Source of the DNA: Acidimicrobiales bacterium
GTDB lineage: Bacteria; Actinomycetota; Acidimicrobiia; Acidimicrobiales; MedAcidi-G1
Assembly (NCBI GenBank): GCA_029245675.1
Contig: JAQWOV010000019.1
Coordinates: forward strand, 104,812 to 168,811
DNA: 64,000 nt
Direction of reading: 5' to 3'
A program made the position numbers and the translations under genes. This document shows, in pieces, positions 44,666-53,280 of this stretch (position 1 is the first letter of the stretch; every line of letters starts with the position of its first letter). The notes beneath the pieces were generated by a model that was given only the letters and a program-made list of their open reading frames with translations, did no database searches and was not told where the DNA came from.

Positions 44666-45397
44666 TTGTCTGACAAAGATTCTGCTCGATGGAGTCGAGT
44701 TCTTCTCAAAGTTTCCGGTGAGGCATTTGCCGGGGATGCCGGATATGGCATTGATGGCGAAATCGTCACTCGAATTGCCAAAGAAATTGTTGATGTCAGA
44801 GAAACCTTCAATGTCGATATAGCAGTAGTCGTAGGTGGCGGAAATATTTGGCGAGGAATGTCTGGCGCTGGCGCAGGCATGGATCGAGCACAAGCTGATT
44901 ACATGGGCATGCTCGCAACGTCCATTAACGCTTTAGCGCTCCAAGACACCTTAGAGCAGTTGGGTCAACCTACTCGAGTACAAACAGCGATACACATGGC
45001 ACAAATCGCTGAACCCTATATACGGCGTCGCGCCATTCGGCACTTAGAAAAAGGCAGAGTCGTAATTTTTGCTGGCGGAACAGGAAATCCTTTCTTTACT
45101 ACTGATACCGCGGCTGCTTTAAGGGCAGTAGAAATGGAAGCTGAGGTATTACTCAAAGGATCTCATTCGGGAACAGATGGCATCTATACCGCAGATCCCA
45201 GAATTGAACCAGATGCACAAAAAATTGATCAGATCAGCCATATTGAAGTAATTAAACAAGGACTTCAACCAATGGACTCAACCGCCATCACTCTTTGTAT
45301 GGATAACCAGTTGCCCATCGTCATGTTTGACTTGATGAGTTCCGGCAATGTGCGATCCATACTTGCTGGTGAACCTATCGGTACTCTAGTTACTTAA
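44666..45397 (+). CDS. pyrH: UMP kinase PyrH
   Basis: The 243-residue amino-acid-kinase-fold enzyme has [24 protein letters not shown], the [34 protein letters not shown] block and [16 protein letters not shown]. It phosphorylates UMP to UDP. The TTG start at 44666 is well supported by GGAGGT five bases upstream. It belongs to the rpsB-tsf-pyrH-frr operon. Confidence 0.96.
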   Translation: MSDKDSARWSRVLLKVSGEAFAGDAGYGIDGEIVTRIAKEIVDVRETFNVDIAVVVGGGNIWRGMSGAGAGMDRAQADYMGMLATSINALALQDTLEQLGQPTRVQTAIHMAQIAEPYIRRRAIRHLEKGRVVIFAGGTGNPFFTTDTAAALRAVEMEAEVLLKGSHSGTDGIYTADPRIEPDAQKIDQISHIEVIKQGLQPMDSTAITLCMDNQLPIVMFDLMSSGNVRSILAGEPIGTLVT

Positions 45398-45409
45398 CAA
45401 GGAGAGACG

Positions 45410-45979
45410 TTGAGCGACGAAATGATTCAAATGGTGCTTGAAGAAGCAGAAGAGCGTATGACAGAAGCGGTTGCTCATTCAAAAAAAGAATTTTCAACCA
45501 TACGCACAGGTAGAGCCTCTTCTTCGTTAGTTGAACGTATTTCTGTTGATGCCTATGGGGTAGAGATGAAGTTGCAGGAATTAGCTAGTTTCTCCGTTCC
45601 AGAAGCACGTCAATTACTGATAACCCCCCATGATCCAGGAAATGTAGTTGCTGTTGAAAAGGCAATCACAAAAGCAGAACTTGGCCTGACCCCTAGTAAT
45701 GATGGTCATTCAATAAGGTTGTCTTTCCCAGAGTTAACACAAGAAAGGCGACATGAATTAGTCCGAATGGTCAACAGTATGGCTGAAGAAGGAAAAAATC
45801 GACTTAGAGGCCAAAGGAGAAACGGTCGTAAGGATCTTGATGATATTAGTGGTAGCGGTGGCGTATCAGAAGATGATATTAAACATGCGTCTGACCGTCT
45901 TGACGAACTTATACACAAACATGAGGCTGTAATCGATCAAGCTAGAGCATCAAAGGAAAGTGAACTACTTGAGGTCTAG
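45410..45979 (+). CDS. frr: Ribosome-recycling factor
   Basis: The 189-residue protein matches RRF in length and motifs: ERMTEAVAHSKKEFSTIRTGRASSSLVERI, YGVEMKLQELASFSVPEARQLLITPHD, and the C-terminal KDLDDISGSGGVSEDDI with the long helix. It splits post-termination ribosomes with EF-G. The TTG start at 45410 is preceded by AAGGAGAG. Confidence 0.96.
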   Translation: MSDEMIQMVLEEAEERMTEAVAHSKKEFSTIRTGRASSSLVERISVDAYGVEMKLQELASFSVPEARQLLITPHDPGNVVAVEKAITKAELGLTPSNDGHSIRLSFPELTQERRHELVRMVNSMAEEGKNRLRGQRRNGRKDLDDISGSGGVSEDDIKHASDRLDELIHKHEAVIDQARASKESELLEV

Positions 45980-46003
45980 GCTTAAGGTAATTCAGGAGAA
46001 ATA

Positions 46004-47263
46004 ATGAACGATCAACCTAAATTTGAAGAGATACGGATACTTGGACTTGAAGCTTCCGAAGATGAAGCAACGCCAGGCCGTTCAGTATTCGAAAACGAAG
46101 AACCAAACAATGAACTCCCACCTTGGACAGCCCCACCGGAGACCTCAACTTCCAGTGATGATCAGTGGGAAGACGATGGGCCTCGTTGGGCAGATGATGT
46201 CCCGGCTGAACATGAATCTCAGCAACCTGTTGGAGATTTGAGCGACTCATCTGCGGCTTCGTTTTTTGAAGAAGAAGCAACTCAAGGGTCTTCTCAAATT
46301 TCAGGCGATTTTAACCCACCGCTCCTTCCGCCAGATGAACCGTTACCTCCGCTTCCGACCAACGACTCACCATCACCAGACCCAATTCAAGATGGACGAG
46401 GCGGCAAGCGCCGTGGTCGAAAAAATAATGGTTCATCAGGAGAAGGTAGAAATATACCGATTGCAATTGTCACAGGTCTTGCTTTAGGGGCTTTAGTCCT
46501 AGTGTCTTTTTATCTGGGTTCAGGAGTCACAGTAGCTGTAGCAACTTGTTTCTTAGTCCTTGCCGCTGCAGAGTTCTTTATGGCAGTTAGACGAGCTGGA
46601 TATCAACCGGCTTCTCTGTTAGGGATTGTCGCAGTTGCCGCTTTGAATCTTGGAGCATATTGGCGCTTTGAATCAGCAGTCCCACTAGTTCTTCTTTTAA
46701 CACTTCTATTTACTTTCCTGTGGTATTTCACTGGTGTGGACCGAGAAGCCCCAATGCTAAACATTTCGGTAACGATGTTTGGGGTTCTATATATCGGGAT
46801 GATGGGTTCATTCATCGGCTTGATGCTGAAAGATGTAAATGGTGTGGGCATGATGCTTGCCGCCGTGATAGCTACCGTAGGATATGACGTAGGCGGACTA
46901 GTGATAGGACGTATTGCTGGTCGAACGCCACTCGCCGCAGTAAGTCCAAATAAGACCATGGAAGGTTTAATTGGCGGAATGGCAGTTTCATTTGCTGTCA
47001 CCGTTCTTATCACAGGACAAATCACCCCATTTGGAGACAGTCCTGGAGATCTAGGATCAGCATTTGTACTAGGTGTAGTAGCAGCCTTAGTTGCTCCACT
47101 GGGAGACTTGTGCGAATCCATGATTAAGAGAGATCTAGGCATTAAAGATATGGGGAGCATTCTTCCAGGGCATGGAGGACTCCTAGATCGATTTGATGCT
47201 CTCCTATTTGTTCTACCGGCCACTTATTACACCGCTCGTCTTCTTAATCTCTTCGGAGGCTAA
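46004..47263 (+). CDS. cdsA: Phosphatidate cytidylyltransferase with disordered N-terminus
   Basis: The first 150 residues are Pro/Glu/Asp/Ser-rich and probably disordered in the cytoplasm. The rest has eight or so membrane helices and the CdsA signature near the end (SPNKTMEGLIGG and the SMIKRDLGIKDMGSILPGHGGLLDRFDALLF block, with its catalytic acidic residues). It makes CDP-diacylglycerol from phosphatidate and CTP. The position between frr and dxr is usual. The long N-terminal extension is typical of actinobacteria but its role is unknown. Confidence 0.94.
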   Translation: MNDQPKFEEIRILGLEASEDEATPGRSVFENEEPNNELPPWTAPPETSTSSDDQWEDDGPRWADDVPAEHESQQPVGDLSDSSAASFFEEEATQGSSQISGDFNPPLLPPDEPLPPLPTNDSPSPDPIQDGRGGKRRGRKNNGSSGEGRNIPIAIVTGLALGALVLVSFYLGSGVTVAVATCFLVLAAAEFFMAVRRAGYQPASLLGIVAVAALNLGAYWRFESAVPLVLLLTLLFTFLWYFTGVDREAPMLNISVTMFGVLYIGMMGSFIGLMLKDVNGVGMMLAAVIATVGYDVGGLVIGRIAGRTPLAAVSPNKTMEGLIGGMAVSFAVTVLITGQITPFGDSPGDLGSAFVLGVVAALVAPLGDLCESMIKRDLGIKDMGSILPGHGGLLDRFDALLFVLPATYYTARLLNLFGG

Positions 47264-47297
47264 GTAAACTTCACTCAAACGGCGGTATTCTCCTTTC

Positions 47298-48452
47298 ATG
47301 GCCACCAAAGTTTCAGTTCTTGGTTCAACAGGTTCAATTGGCACACAAACCCTCGAGATTATTGATTCCTGCTCAGATGACTATGAAGTCGTCTCACTTG
47401 GAGCCGCACAATCGGTAGAAAAACTTGCCGAACAAGCAATGAAGTTCCGACCTAAAGTTGTGGCAATAGAAGACCCTGAATTGGCCTCAGACCTAGTAGC
47501 TCGGTTGCCGGCAGAGATAGAAGTACTTGCAGGCCCTAGCGCTCTATCAGAAGCAGCAGTAATGGGTGATATCGCCATTAATGGTGTCGTAGGATTTGCA
47601 GGATTACCCATCACCATGGCTGTTTTACAAGCAGGAAATCGCCTTGGATTAGCAAACAAAGAGTCACTAATTGCTGCTGGCCCAATCGTTCAACGAGTGA
47701 GAGCTACCCCTGGAGCAGAGTTGTTGCCAGTAGACAGCGAGCATTGTGCCATTCATCAATGTTTAAGAGCCAATGTGGTCGAAAGAAGAATAAAAAAAAT
47801 AGTTCTCACTGCTTCAGGAGGACCATTTCGAGGTAGAAAATTAGATCAACTTTCAACCATCGGAGTTGAAGAAGCTCTTGACCATCCCACTTGGTCTATG
47901 GGCCCAAAAATAACGGTCGATTCTTCAACGCTTATGAATAAAGGCTTAGAAGTAATAGAGGCTCATGAATTATTTGGAACGGATTACAACGACATAGAGG
48001 TAGTGGTACATCCACAGTCCATTATTCACTCCATGGTTACCTTCTCAGATGGAGCAACCATCGCTCAACTTTCTTTACCAGATATGCGTCTCTGCATTGG
48101 TTATGCGTTGGCTTATCCTGATCGCCTAGAAGTTCCATTTGGTGAAATTGAGTGGGCTCAATTAAATCGTCTTGACTTTGAACTGCCGGACCGGGAAGCA
48201 TTTCGTTGTTTAGATCTAGCATTTGCTGCTGGAAAAATGGGGGAAACAGCGCCGGCTTGGCTAAATGCAGCTAACGAAGTAGCAGTCGCGTCATTTCTCG
48301 AAAACAAACTTTCTTGGATTGGGATATCTGAAGTTCTAGAAGAAATATTAAATATCTGGCCAGGAGAGAAAGCGACCAAAATAGAAGACATTCTGGAGGT
48401 CGATCAAGAATCCCGGAGAGTCACCTCTGATTTGATTTCGAAAAAGACATGA
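47298..48452 (+). CDS. dxr: 1-deoxy-D-xylulose 5-phosphate reductoisomerase
   Basis: The 384-residue protein has the NADPH-binding VLGSTGSIGTQTLEII, LANKESLIAAG, the metal/substrate-binding PVDSEHCAIHQCL, LTASGGPFRG and STLMNKGLEVIEAHELFG. It catalyses the committed step of the MEP isoprenoid pathway. Its stop overlaps the rip start by four bases. Together with ispG downstream it supplies two MEP-pathway steps. Confidence 0.96.
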   Translation: MATKVSVLGSTGSIGTQTLEIIDSCSDDYEVVSLGAAQSVEKLAEQAMKFRPKVVAIEDPELASDLVARLPAEIEVLAGPSALSEAAVMGDIAINGVVGFAGLPITMAVLQAGNRLGLANKESLIAAGPIVQRVRATPGAELLPVDSEHCAIHQCLRANVVERRIKKIVLTASGGPFRGRKLDQLSTIGVEEALDHPTWSMGPKITVDSSTLMNKGLEVIEAHELFGTDYNDIEVVVHPQSIIHSMVTFSDGATIAQLSLPDMRLCIGYALAYPDRLEVPFGEIEWAQLNRLDFELPDREAFRCLDLAFAAGKMGETAPAWLNAANEVAVASFLENKLSWIGISEVLEEILNIWPGEKATKIEDILEVDQESRRVTSDLISKKT

Positions 48453-49864
48453 AAAAACTTGAACGACCAGAAACAGTCAGATTGATAGCACTCCTTTTCT
48501 TTGGCGTAGTCCTTGTTCAAGCCGGGGGGTTGTCAATGATTGCAGTAGTACTTGCCTTTGTTGGAATGCTTGCACTCCATGAATTCGGACATTTATTGAT
48601 TGCACGTTTGTCTGGAATGAAAGTGACTGAGTATTTCATAGGGTTTGGACCGCGCCTTTGGTCAGTTAAAAGAGGAGAAACTGAGTACGGAATCAAAGCG
48701 ATTCCCGCCGGTGCTTATGTACGAATTATTGGCATGTCAAATCTCGAAGAAGTAGATCCGGAAGACGAATCTCGTTCGTATCGTGCTCAAAGTTTTCCAA
48801 AGCGCCTTGCAGTCTCCTTAGCGGGATCAGGTATGCAATTTGTGCTTGCTTTTGTCTTGCTCTTTTTTCTCTTCTCATCAATCGGAAGCCCATCACCTGA
48901 AGCATGGGAAGTCGGCTCAGTAGTGGAAGGTTCAGCGGCCGAAGCTACTGGGGTATTAGAAGGTGATCAAATTTTGACAGTGAATGGAGTAGATGTCAGC
49001 AATTTCGATCAATTCGGAGAAGTTGTGCGTAGATCAACAGGGCAGATTGTGCCAATAGAAATTAGTAGGAATGGTTCAACTGAGGTAGCTGCAACTCAAG
49101 TCGGTGAACGTTTGACGTCATTAGGAGCAGCAGTATTTCCTGGCATACAAGAGGGCGATCAAATACTTTCTATCAATAGACAGGAAGTTTCAACATGGCA
49201 AGAAGTCGTATCTGAAGTATCTGCCCGTGATTCGTTTCTTCTAGAAATTCAGAAACCTGATGGCGATATAAGAACGGTTCAGAGCGTCAAAGCTTTTACT
49301 CCGCTTCCTCCTAGGCAAATCGCAGTCCAAGGGTTCTTTGGCGTGGCTGCTCGTTCTTCTCTCGAAACCCTTGGGTTCGGTCCTTCTATCAAGGAGTCGG
49401 CAACTGAAACTGTTCAATTGATAGGAAGCTCTGCTCAAGCGATTGCTCAATTCTTTACGCCCGGGGGAATAACCAACTTTTTTGAGGGTGCAGTAGATGG
49501 CGGAAGTTCTAATGCATCGGTTGGTGCAGGAGTCTCATCCGAAGATGAAAATCGTCTCCTATCGATTTATGGGGTTGCTCGATTAGGAAGCAGCCTCTAT
49601 GAATCTGGGGCATACAACTTCATCTGGTTTCTTGTACTGATAAATGTGTTTGTGGCTGTATTCAACCTTATTCCTCTTCTTCCATTTGATGGCGGGCATG
49701 TAGTAATTGCGACTTACGAACGTTTGCGTTCATTTCGTGGACGAGAATATCGCGCAGATGTTTCAAAACTGGTCCCTCTAACGTGGCTTGTTTTGATGTT
49801 CTTAGTCTCTTTGACCTTGGTGGCTCTCTTTAGAGACATCGTCGATCTTCCTGATTTTGGTTGA
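48449..49864 (+). CDS. Site-2 intramembrane metalloprotease (RseP/Rip1-like)
   Basis: The 471-residue protein has a first transmembrane segment with the zinc motif ALHEFGHLLIARLSG (residues about 43-57), two PDZ-like domains in the middle (WEVGSVVEGSAAEATGVLEGDQIL and AAVFPGIQEGDQILSI) and the C-terminal LLPFDGGHVV acidic motif in a membrane helix. Such proteases cleave anti-sigma factors and signal peptides within the membrane. The dxr-rip-ispG order is the actinobacterial one. Confidence 0.93.
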   Translation: MKKLERPETVRLIALLFFGVVLVQAGGLSMIAVVLAFVGMLALHEFGHLLIARLSGMKVTEYFIGFGPRLWSVKRGETEYGIKAIPAGAYVRIIGMSNLEEVDPEDESRSYRAQSFPKRLAVSLAGSGMQFVLAFVLLFFLFSSIGSPSPEAWEVGSVVEGSAAEATGVLEGDQILTVNGVDVSNFDQFGEVVRRSTGQIVPIEISRNGSTEVAATQVGERLTSLGAAVFPGIQEGDQILSINRQEVSTWQEVVSEVSARDSFLLEIQKPDGDIRTVQSVKAFTPLPPRQIAVQGFFGVAARSSLETLGFGPSIKESATETVQLIGSSAQAIAQFFTPGGITNFFEGAVDGGSSNASVGAGVSSEDENRLLSIYGVARLGSSLYESGAYNFIWFLVLINVFVAVFNLIPLLPFDGGHVVIATYERLRSFRGREYRADVSKLVPLTWLVLMFLVSLTLVALFRDIVDLPDFG

Positions 49865-49907
49865 GTTTGGTCTGGCCTAGCCGCTTACTTCCTGTAGCCT
49901 CCGTTAT

Positions 49908-51137
49908 ATGGAGGTTCAAGCAACATTTCCCCGACGCCTAACTAAACAGGTCATGGTAGGGGACGTACCGGTAGGAGGAGGAGCTCCTATCAGCGTGCAG
50001 TCGATGACGGTTACTCGTACAGCTGACCATGAAGCCACCTTGCAGCAAATTTACGATTTAGCTTTAGCTGGTGCGGACATTGTGCGTTGCACTTGCAATG
50101 AGCCTGAAGCAGCAGAAGGACTGGCTGAGATTGTTCCCCGCTCTCCCGTGCCGATAGTTGCAGACATCCATCACCAATATCGGATGGCTTTAGCTGCTTT
50201 AGAAGCTGGAGTTGATTGTTTACGTCTCAACCCCGGGAATATTCGTAAGCCTGAACATATCAAAACGGTGGCAAGTGAAGCTAGAGACCGGGGAGTTCCA
50301 ATTCGCATAGGTGTGAACGGAGGGTCATTGCATCCTGACCTTTATGCGAAGTATGGCAATGTAGTCACTCCAGAAGCAATGGTTGAATCTGCTTTAGAAG
50401 AGATCGGGTACTTCTCAGAGGTAGGTTTTGATTTAATCAAAATATCCGTTAAGGCCTCAAGCGTTCCTTTAATGATCGATGCTTATCGGCAATTAGCGGA
50501 AGTAACTGAATATCCCTTACATCTTGGTGTAACCGAAGCTGGTCCGTTACCTGGAGGGTTAATTAAATCAACTGCCGGGATAGCTACCTTATTAGCCGAG
50601 GGAATTGGAGACACGATTAGGTATTCATTGACGGCGGATCCAGTTGAAGAAGCAAAAGCAGGCCGTTTCTTACTTGAATCACTTGGGCTACGTGAGCGTA
50701 AAAATGTTGATTTAATAGCGTGCCCTAGTTGTGGCCGTGCAGAGATCGATGTCGTATCTGTTGCGGAGCAAGCAATGGCGGCATTTGCTGAGCGAGAAAT
50801 CCCTCTTCAGGTAGCAGTTATGGGATGTGTCGTGAATGGACCGGGTGAAGCTCGAGATGCAGATCTCGGCATAGCCGCGGGAAATAAGAGAGGACACCTG
50901 TTCATTAAAGGAAAGAACGCTTTAGTGGTTCCTGAAGATGAAATGGTTGACACTTTGGTGGAGTGGGCAGACTTTATTATGGAAAATGGAACTGAGGCAG
51001 CTTTGGCCCGTGTAGACGTTCAAAGAGCAGAACGAGAAGCAGCTCGCGACCGAGAGCGGCTTTTAGAGGAACAAGGCCAAGATGCTAATGATTCTGGTAC
51101 TCGAATCGAAATGATAAAAAAACATATAGACGGGTAA
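49908..51137 (+). CDS. ispG: 4-hydroxy-3-methylbut-2-enyl diphosphate synthase IspG (GcpE)
   Basis: The 409-residue protein has PISVQSMTVTRTADHEATLQQI, ADIHHQYRMALAALEAGVDCLRLNPGNI, GVTEAGPLPGG and the [4Fe-4S] region CPSCGRAEID...MGCVVNGPGEARDADLGIAAG. It converts MEcPP to HMBPP in the MEP pathway. The extra 35-40 residues at the C-terminus are highly charged (Arg/Glu-rich helix). The ATG is 44 bases after the protease gene. The 205 bases after it form a leader for rimP. Confidence 0.95.
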   Translation: MEVQATFPRRLTKQVMVGDVPVGGGAPISVQSMTVTRTADHEATLQQIYDLALAGADIVRCTCNEPEAAEGLAEIVPRSPVPIVADIHHQYRMALAALEAGVDCLRLNPGNIRKPEHIKTVASEARDRGVPIRIGVNGGSLHPDLYAKYGNVVTPEAMVESALEEIGYFSEVGFDLIKISVKASSVPLMIDAYRQLAEVTEYPLHLGVTEAGPLPGGLIKSTAGIATLLAEGIGDTIRYSLTADPVEEAKAGRFLLESLGLRERKNVDLIACPSCGRAEIDVVSVAEQAMAAFAEREIPLQVAVMGCVVNGPGEARDADLGIAAGNKRGHLFIKGKNALVVPEDEMVDTLVEWADFIMENGTEAALARVDVQRAEREAARDRERLLEEQGQDANDSGTRIEMIKKHIDG

Positions 51138-51262
51138 GGCTTTTAAGGTTCATTTTGTAGGTCGCGTGCATCTTTTGTTTAGTTGACATAAATACAAACT
51201 GCAGAGCACTTAATAGTCCGGTATGATTAAATATTGCATGCATCGTGCAGTATTTGCGACGA

Positions 51263-51293
51263 GGCGTGGGCTTAGCCCACGCCTTTCGTTTTC
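51263..51293 (+). terminator. Strong hairpin with T-rich tail in the rimP leader
   Basis: GGCGTGGGC (51263-51271) and GCCCACGCC (51275-51283) form a perfect nine-base stem with a TTA loop, then TTTCGTTTTC. This is a good intrinsic terminator or attenuator about 50 bases before rimP. Upstream TTGACA (51183) and TATGAT (51222) are promoter-like but badly spaced. Confidence 0.8.
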
Positions 51294-51342
51294 ACTGAGC
51301 GAGAATTGCTAAAGAGCACAAAACTACAAGTTGGGGACAACC

Positions 51343-51864
51343 ATGAATTTGATTGACAAAATTGAGTCTTTGGTGTCTCCCCTGTGTGACCGTTTAGACG
51401 TAGAGCTAGTTGACGTTGAGTATGCAGGCGGAGTGGTCCGTCTCACTGTTGATCGTCCAGAAGGCATAGGGATGGATCATATTACTCCTTTGACTCGTGA
51501 GGTCTCGCGAGCTTTCGACCATGAGGATCCAATATCCGGCGCATACTCAATAGAAATCAGCAGCCCTGGTTTAGAACGTGCATTAAAGAAACCTGAACAT
51601 TTTTTTAGGGTTCTTGGCTCGAATATAACTCTTAAGACTCAGCCGGGCGTAGAGGGCGATAGACGAGTTACGGGACAGTTAGAGAAAGCAGATGATAAGG
51701 AAATATCGATCCTTGTTGATGGAGAGAAATCTCGAACTCTGAGTTATGGCGAGATATTGAAAGCCCGTACTGTTTTTGACTGGTCAAGTAGTTTGAATGC
51801 AGATCGACAAAATAATGAGACTCAAGTGGGTAGTAGTCCCCATAGTGGAAGTAGAACAAAATAA
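51343..51864 (+). CDS. rimP: Ribosome maturation factor RimP
   Basis: The 173-residue protein has RLDVELVDVEYAGGVVRLTVDRPEGIGMDHITPLTREVSRAFD and YSIEISSPGLERALKKPEHFFR, the RimP signature, and the LSYGEILKARTVFDW ending. It supports 30S assembly. ATG 51343 has GGGGA upstream and fits the family start better than TTG 51331. It is coupled to nusA by a one-base overlap (TAATG). Confidence 0.95.
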   Translation: MNLIDKIESLVSPLCDRLDVELVDVEYAGGVVRLTVDRPEGIGMDHITPLTREVSRAFDHEDPISGAYSIEISSPGLERALKKPEHFFRVLGSNITLKTQPGVEGDRRVTGQLEKADDKEISILVDGEKSRTLSYGEILKARTVFDWSSSLNADRQNNETQVGSSPHSGSRTK

Positions 51865-53123
51865 TGAGTATTGATATGAAAGAAGCCTTCCGAGCGTTAG
51901 CTGACGATCGAGGTATTTCAATAGAAGCTTTATTAGGGGCTTTAGCTGATGCTTTAGAGTCCGCTTATCGTCGGGGGAGTGGTGCTGAAGACTTTTCGTG
52001 GGTAACCATAGATTTTGAAACAATGGATATCCGAGTTCTTGCTCAAGACATAGACGAAGAGGGAGAACCTATCGGATTAGAAAGAGATGTCACGCCTGAC
52101 AACTTCGGGAGGATTGCTGCACAGACTGCTCGACAAGTGATGAGTCAGAGAATAAGAGAAGCTGAGCGAGACCTCAAATACGAAGAATACGCAGGACGCG
52201 AAGGAGATATCGTCACAGGAATAATCCAACAAAGTGATGCTCGGTATACCCTTCTTGACCTTGGTCGGGTGGAAGCGCTTTTGCCACAAGCGGAACAAGT
52301 ACCGTTTGAGCGTCCGGAAGCGAATGCCCGCTTAAAAGCGTACATAGTGGAAGTCAGGAAGACAGCAAAAGGCCCACAAATCGTAGTGAGCCGAACTCAT
52401 CCAGGATTAATCAAACGTCTATTTGAATTAGAGGTCCCAGAGATAGCGGATGGAGTAGTCGAAATTAAATCTTGTGCTCGGGAACCAGGGCATCGAACAA
52501 AAATTGCTGTTGGATCAAACGATCCGCAAGTTGACCCCGTTGGTGCATGTGTCGGGGCAAGAGGAGCTCGTGTTCGTATGGTGGTAAATGAACTTCGCGG
52601 GGAGAAGATAGACATAGTCCCATTTTCTGAAGATCCTAAAGACTTTGTGATGAAAGCTCTCTCACCTGCAAAGGTAAATGAAGTCATAGTCGACGAAGAA
52701 GCAGGATCTGCGATTGTGATAGTTCCTGATTATCAACTTTCTTTAGCTATTGGGAAAGAAGGTCAAAATGCTCGGCTTGCAGCACGAATGACTGGCTGGA
52801 GAATTGATATTAAGAGCGAAACCCAGGTAGCAGAAGAAGCTGCTTATGCTCAAGTGGATTGGGCAGAAGGAGAATGGATTGTTGATGAAGAAACTGGAGA
52901 GCAAGTTTGGAAACCAGCAGAAGGCGGCCCAGAGGTTTCTTTAGACCAGTGGAATGAGGCCTCAACTCTCGATGAAGAGACCACGGATCAAGAAAATATT
53001 GAACCAGACTCAACCTCTACTTCAGAAGAAGAGTCCTTAGGGGAAGATTCAATTCTTGAGGATTCAGAAACCTCTGCAGTCGAAATAGAAGAAGAATCTG
53101 AAGAATCTGAAGAATTGAGTTAG
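51864..53123 (+). CDS. nusA: Transcription termination/antitermination factor NusA
   Basis: The 419-residue protein has the N-terminal RNAP-binding domain, an S1 domain (GDIVTGIIQQSDARYTLLDLGRVEALLPQAEQVP), two KH domains (VGACVGARGARVRMVVNELRGEKIDIV, LSLAIGKEGQNARLAARMTGWRIDIKSE) and a 90-residue acidic, Glu/Ser-rich tail rather than the repeated AR2 domains of E. coli. It modulates pausing and termination. It is overlapped by rimP and followed by a gap with no gene before infB. Confidence 0.95.
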   Translation: MSIDMKEAFRALADDRGISIEALLGALADALESAYRRGSGAEDFSWVTIDFETMDIRVLAQDIDEEGEPIGLERDVTPDNFGRIAAQTARQVMSQRIREAERDLKYEEYAGREGDIVTGIIQQSDARYTLLDLGRVEALLPQAEQVPFERPEANARLKAYIVEVRKTAKGPQIVVSRTHPGLIKRLFELEVPEIADGVVEIKSCAREPGHRTKIAVGSNDPQVDPVGACVGARGARVRMVVNELRGEKIDIVPFSEDPKDFVMKALSPAKVNEVIVDEEAGSAIVIVPDYQLSLAIGKEGQNARLAARMTGWRIDIKSETQVAEEAAYAQVDWAEGEWIVDEETGEQVWKPAEGGPEVSLDQWNEASTLDEETTDQENIEPDSTSTSEEESLGEDSILEDSETSAVEIEEESEESEELS

Positions 53124-53280
53124 CCCCTTCATTTCGTTTTAATTCGTACTTCCTTTGTGAAGCAAAAACTTACTTCTTAAAAGAGTTAAGAACCCCCTAT
53201 AAAGCGGGGGATAGACCATGGTTTCCGATAGTGTCAGTTCGTGGCATATTTAGCCATCAAAAGAAAGAACTAAATACCAA

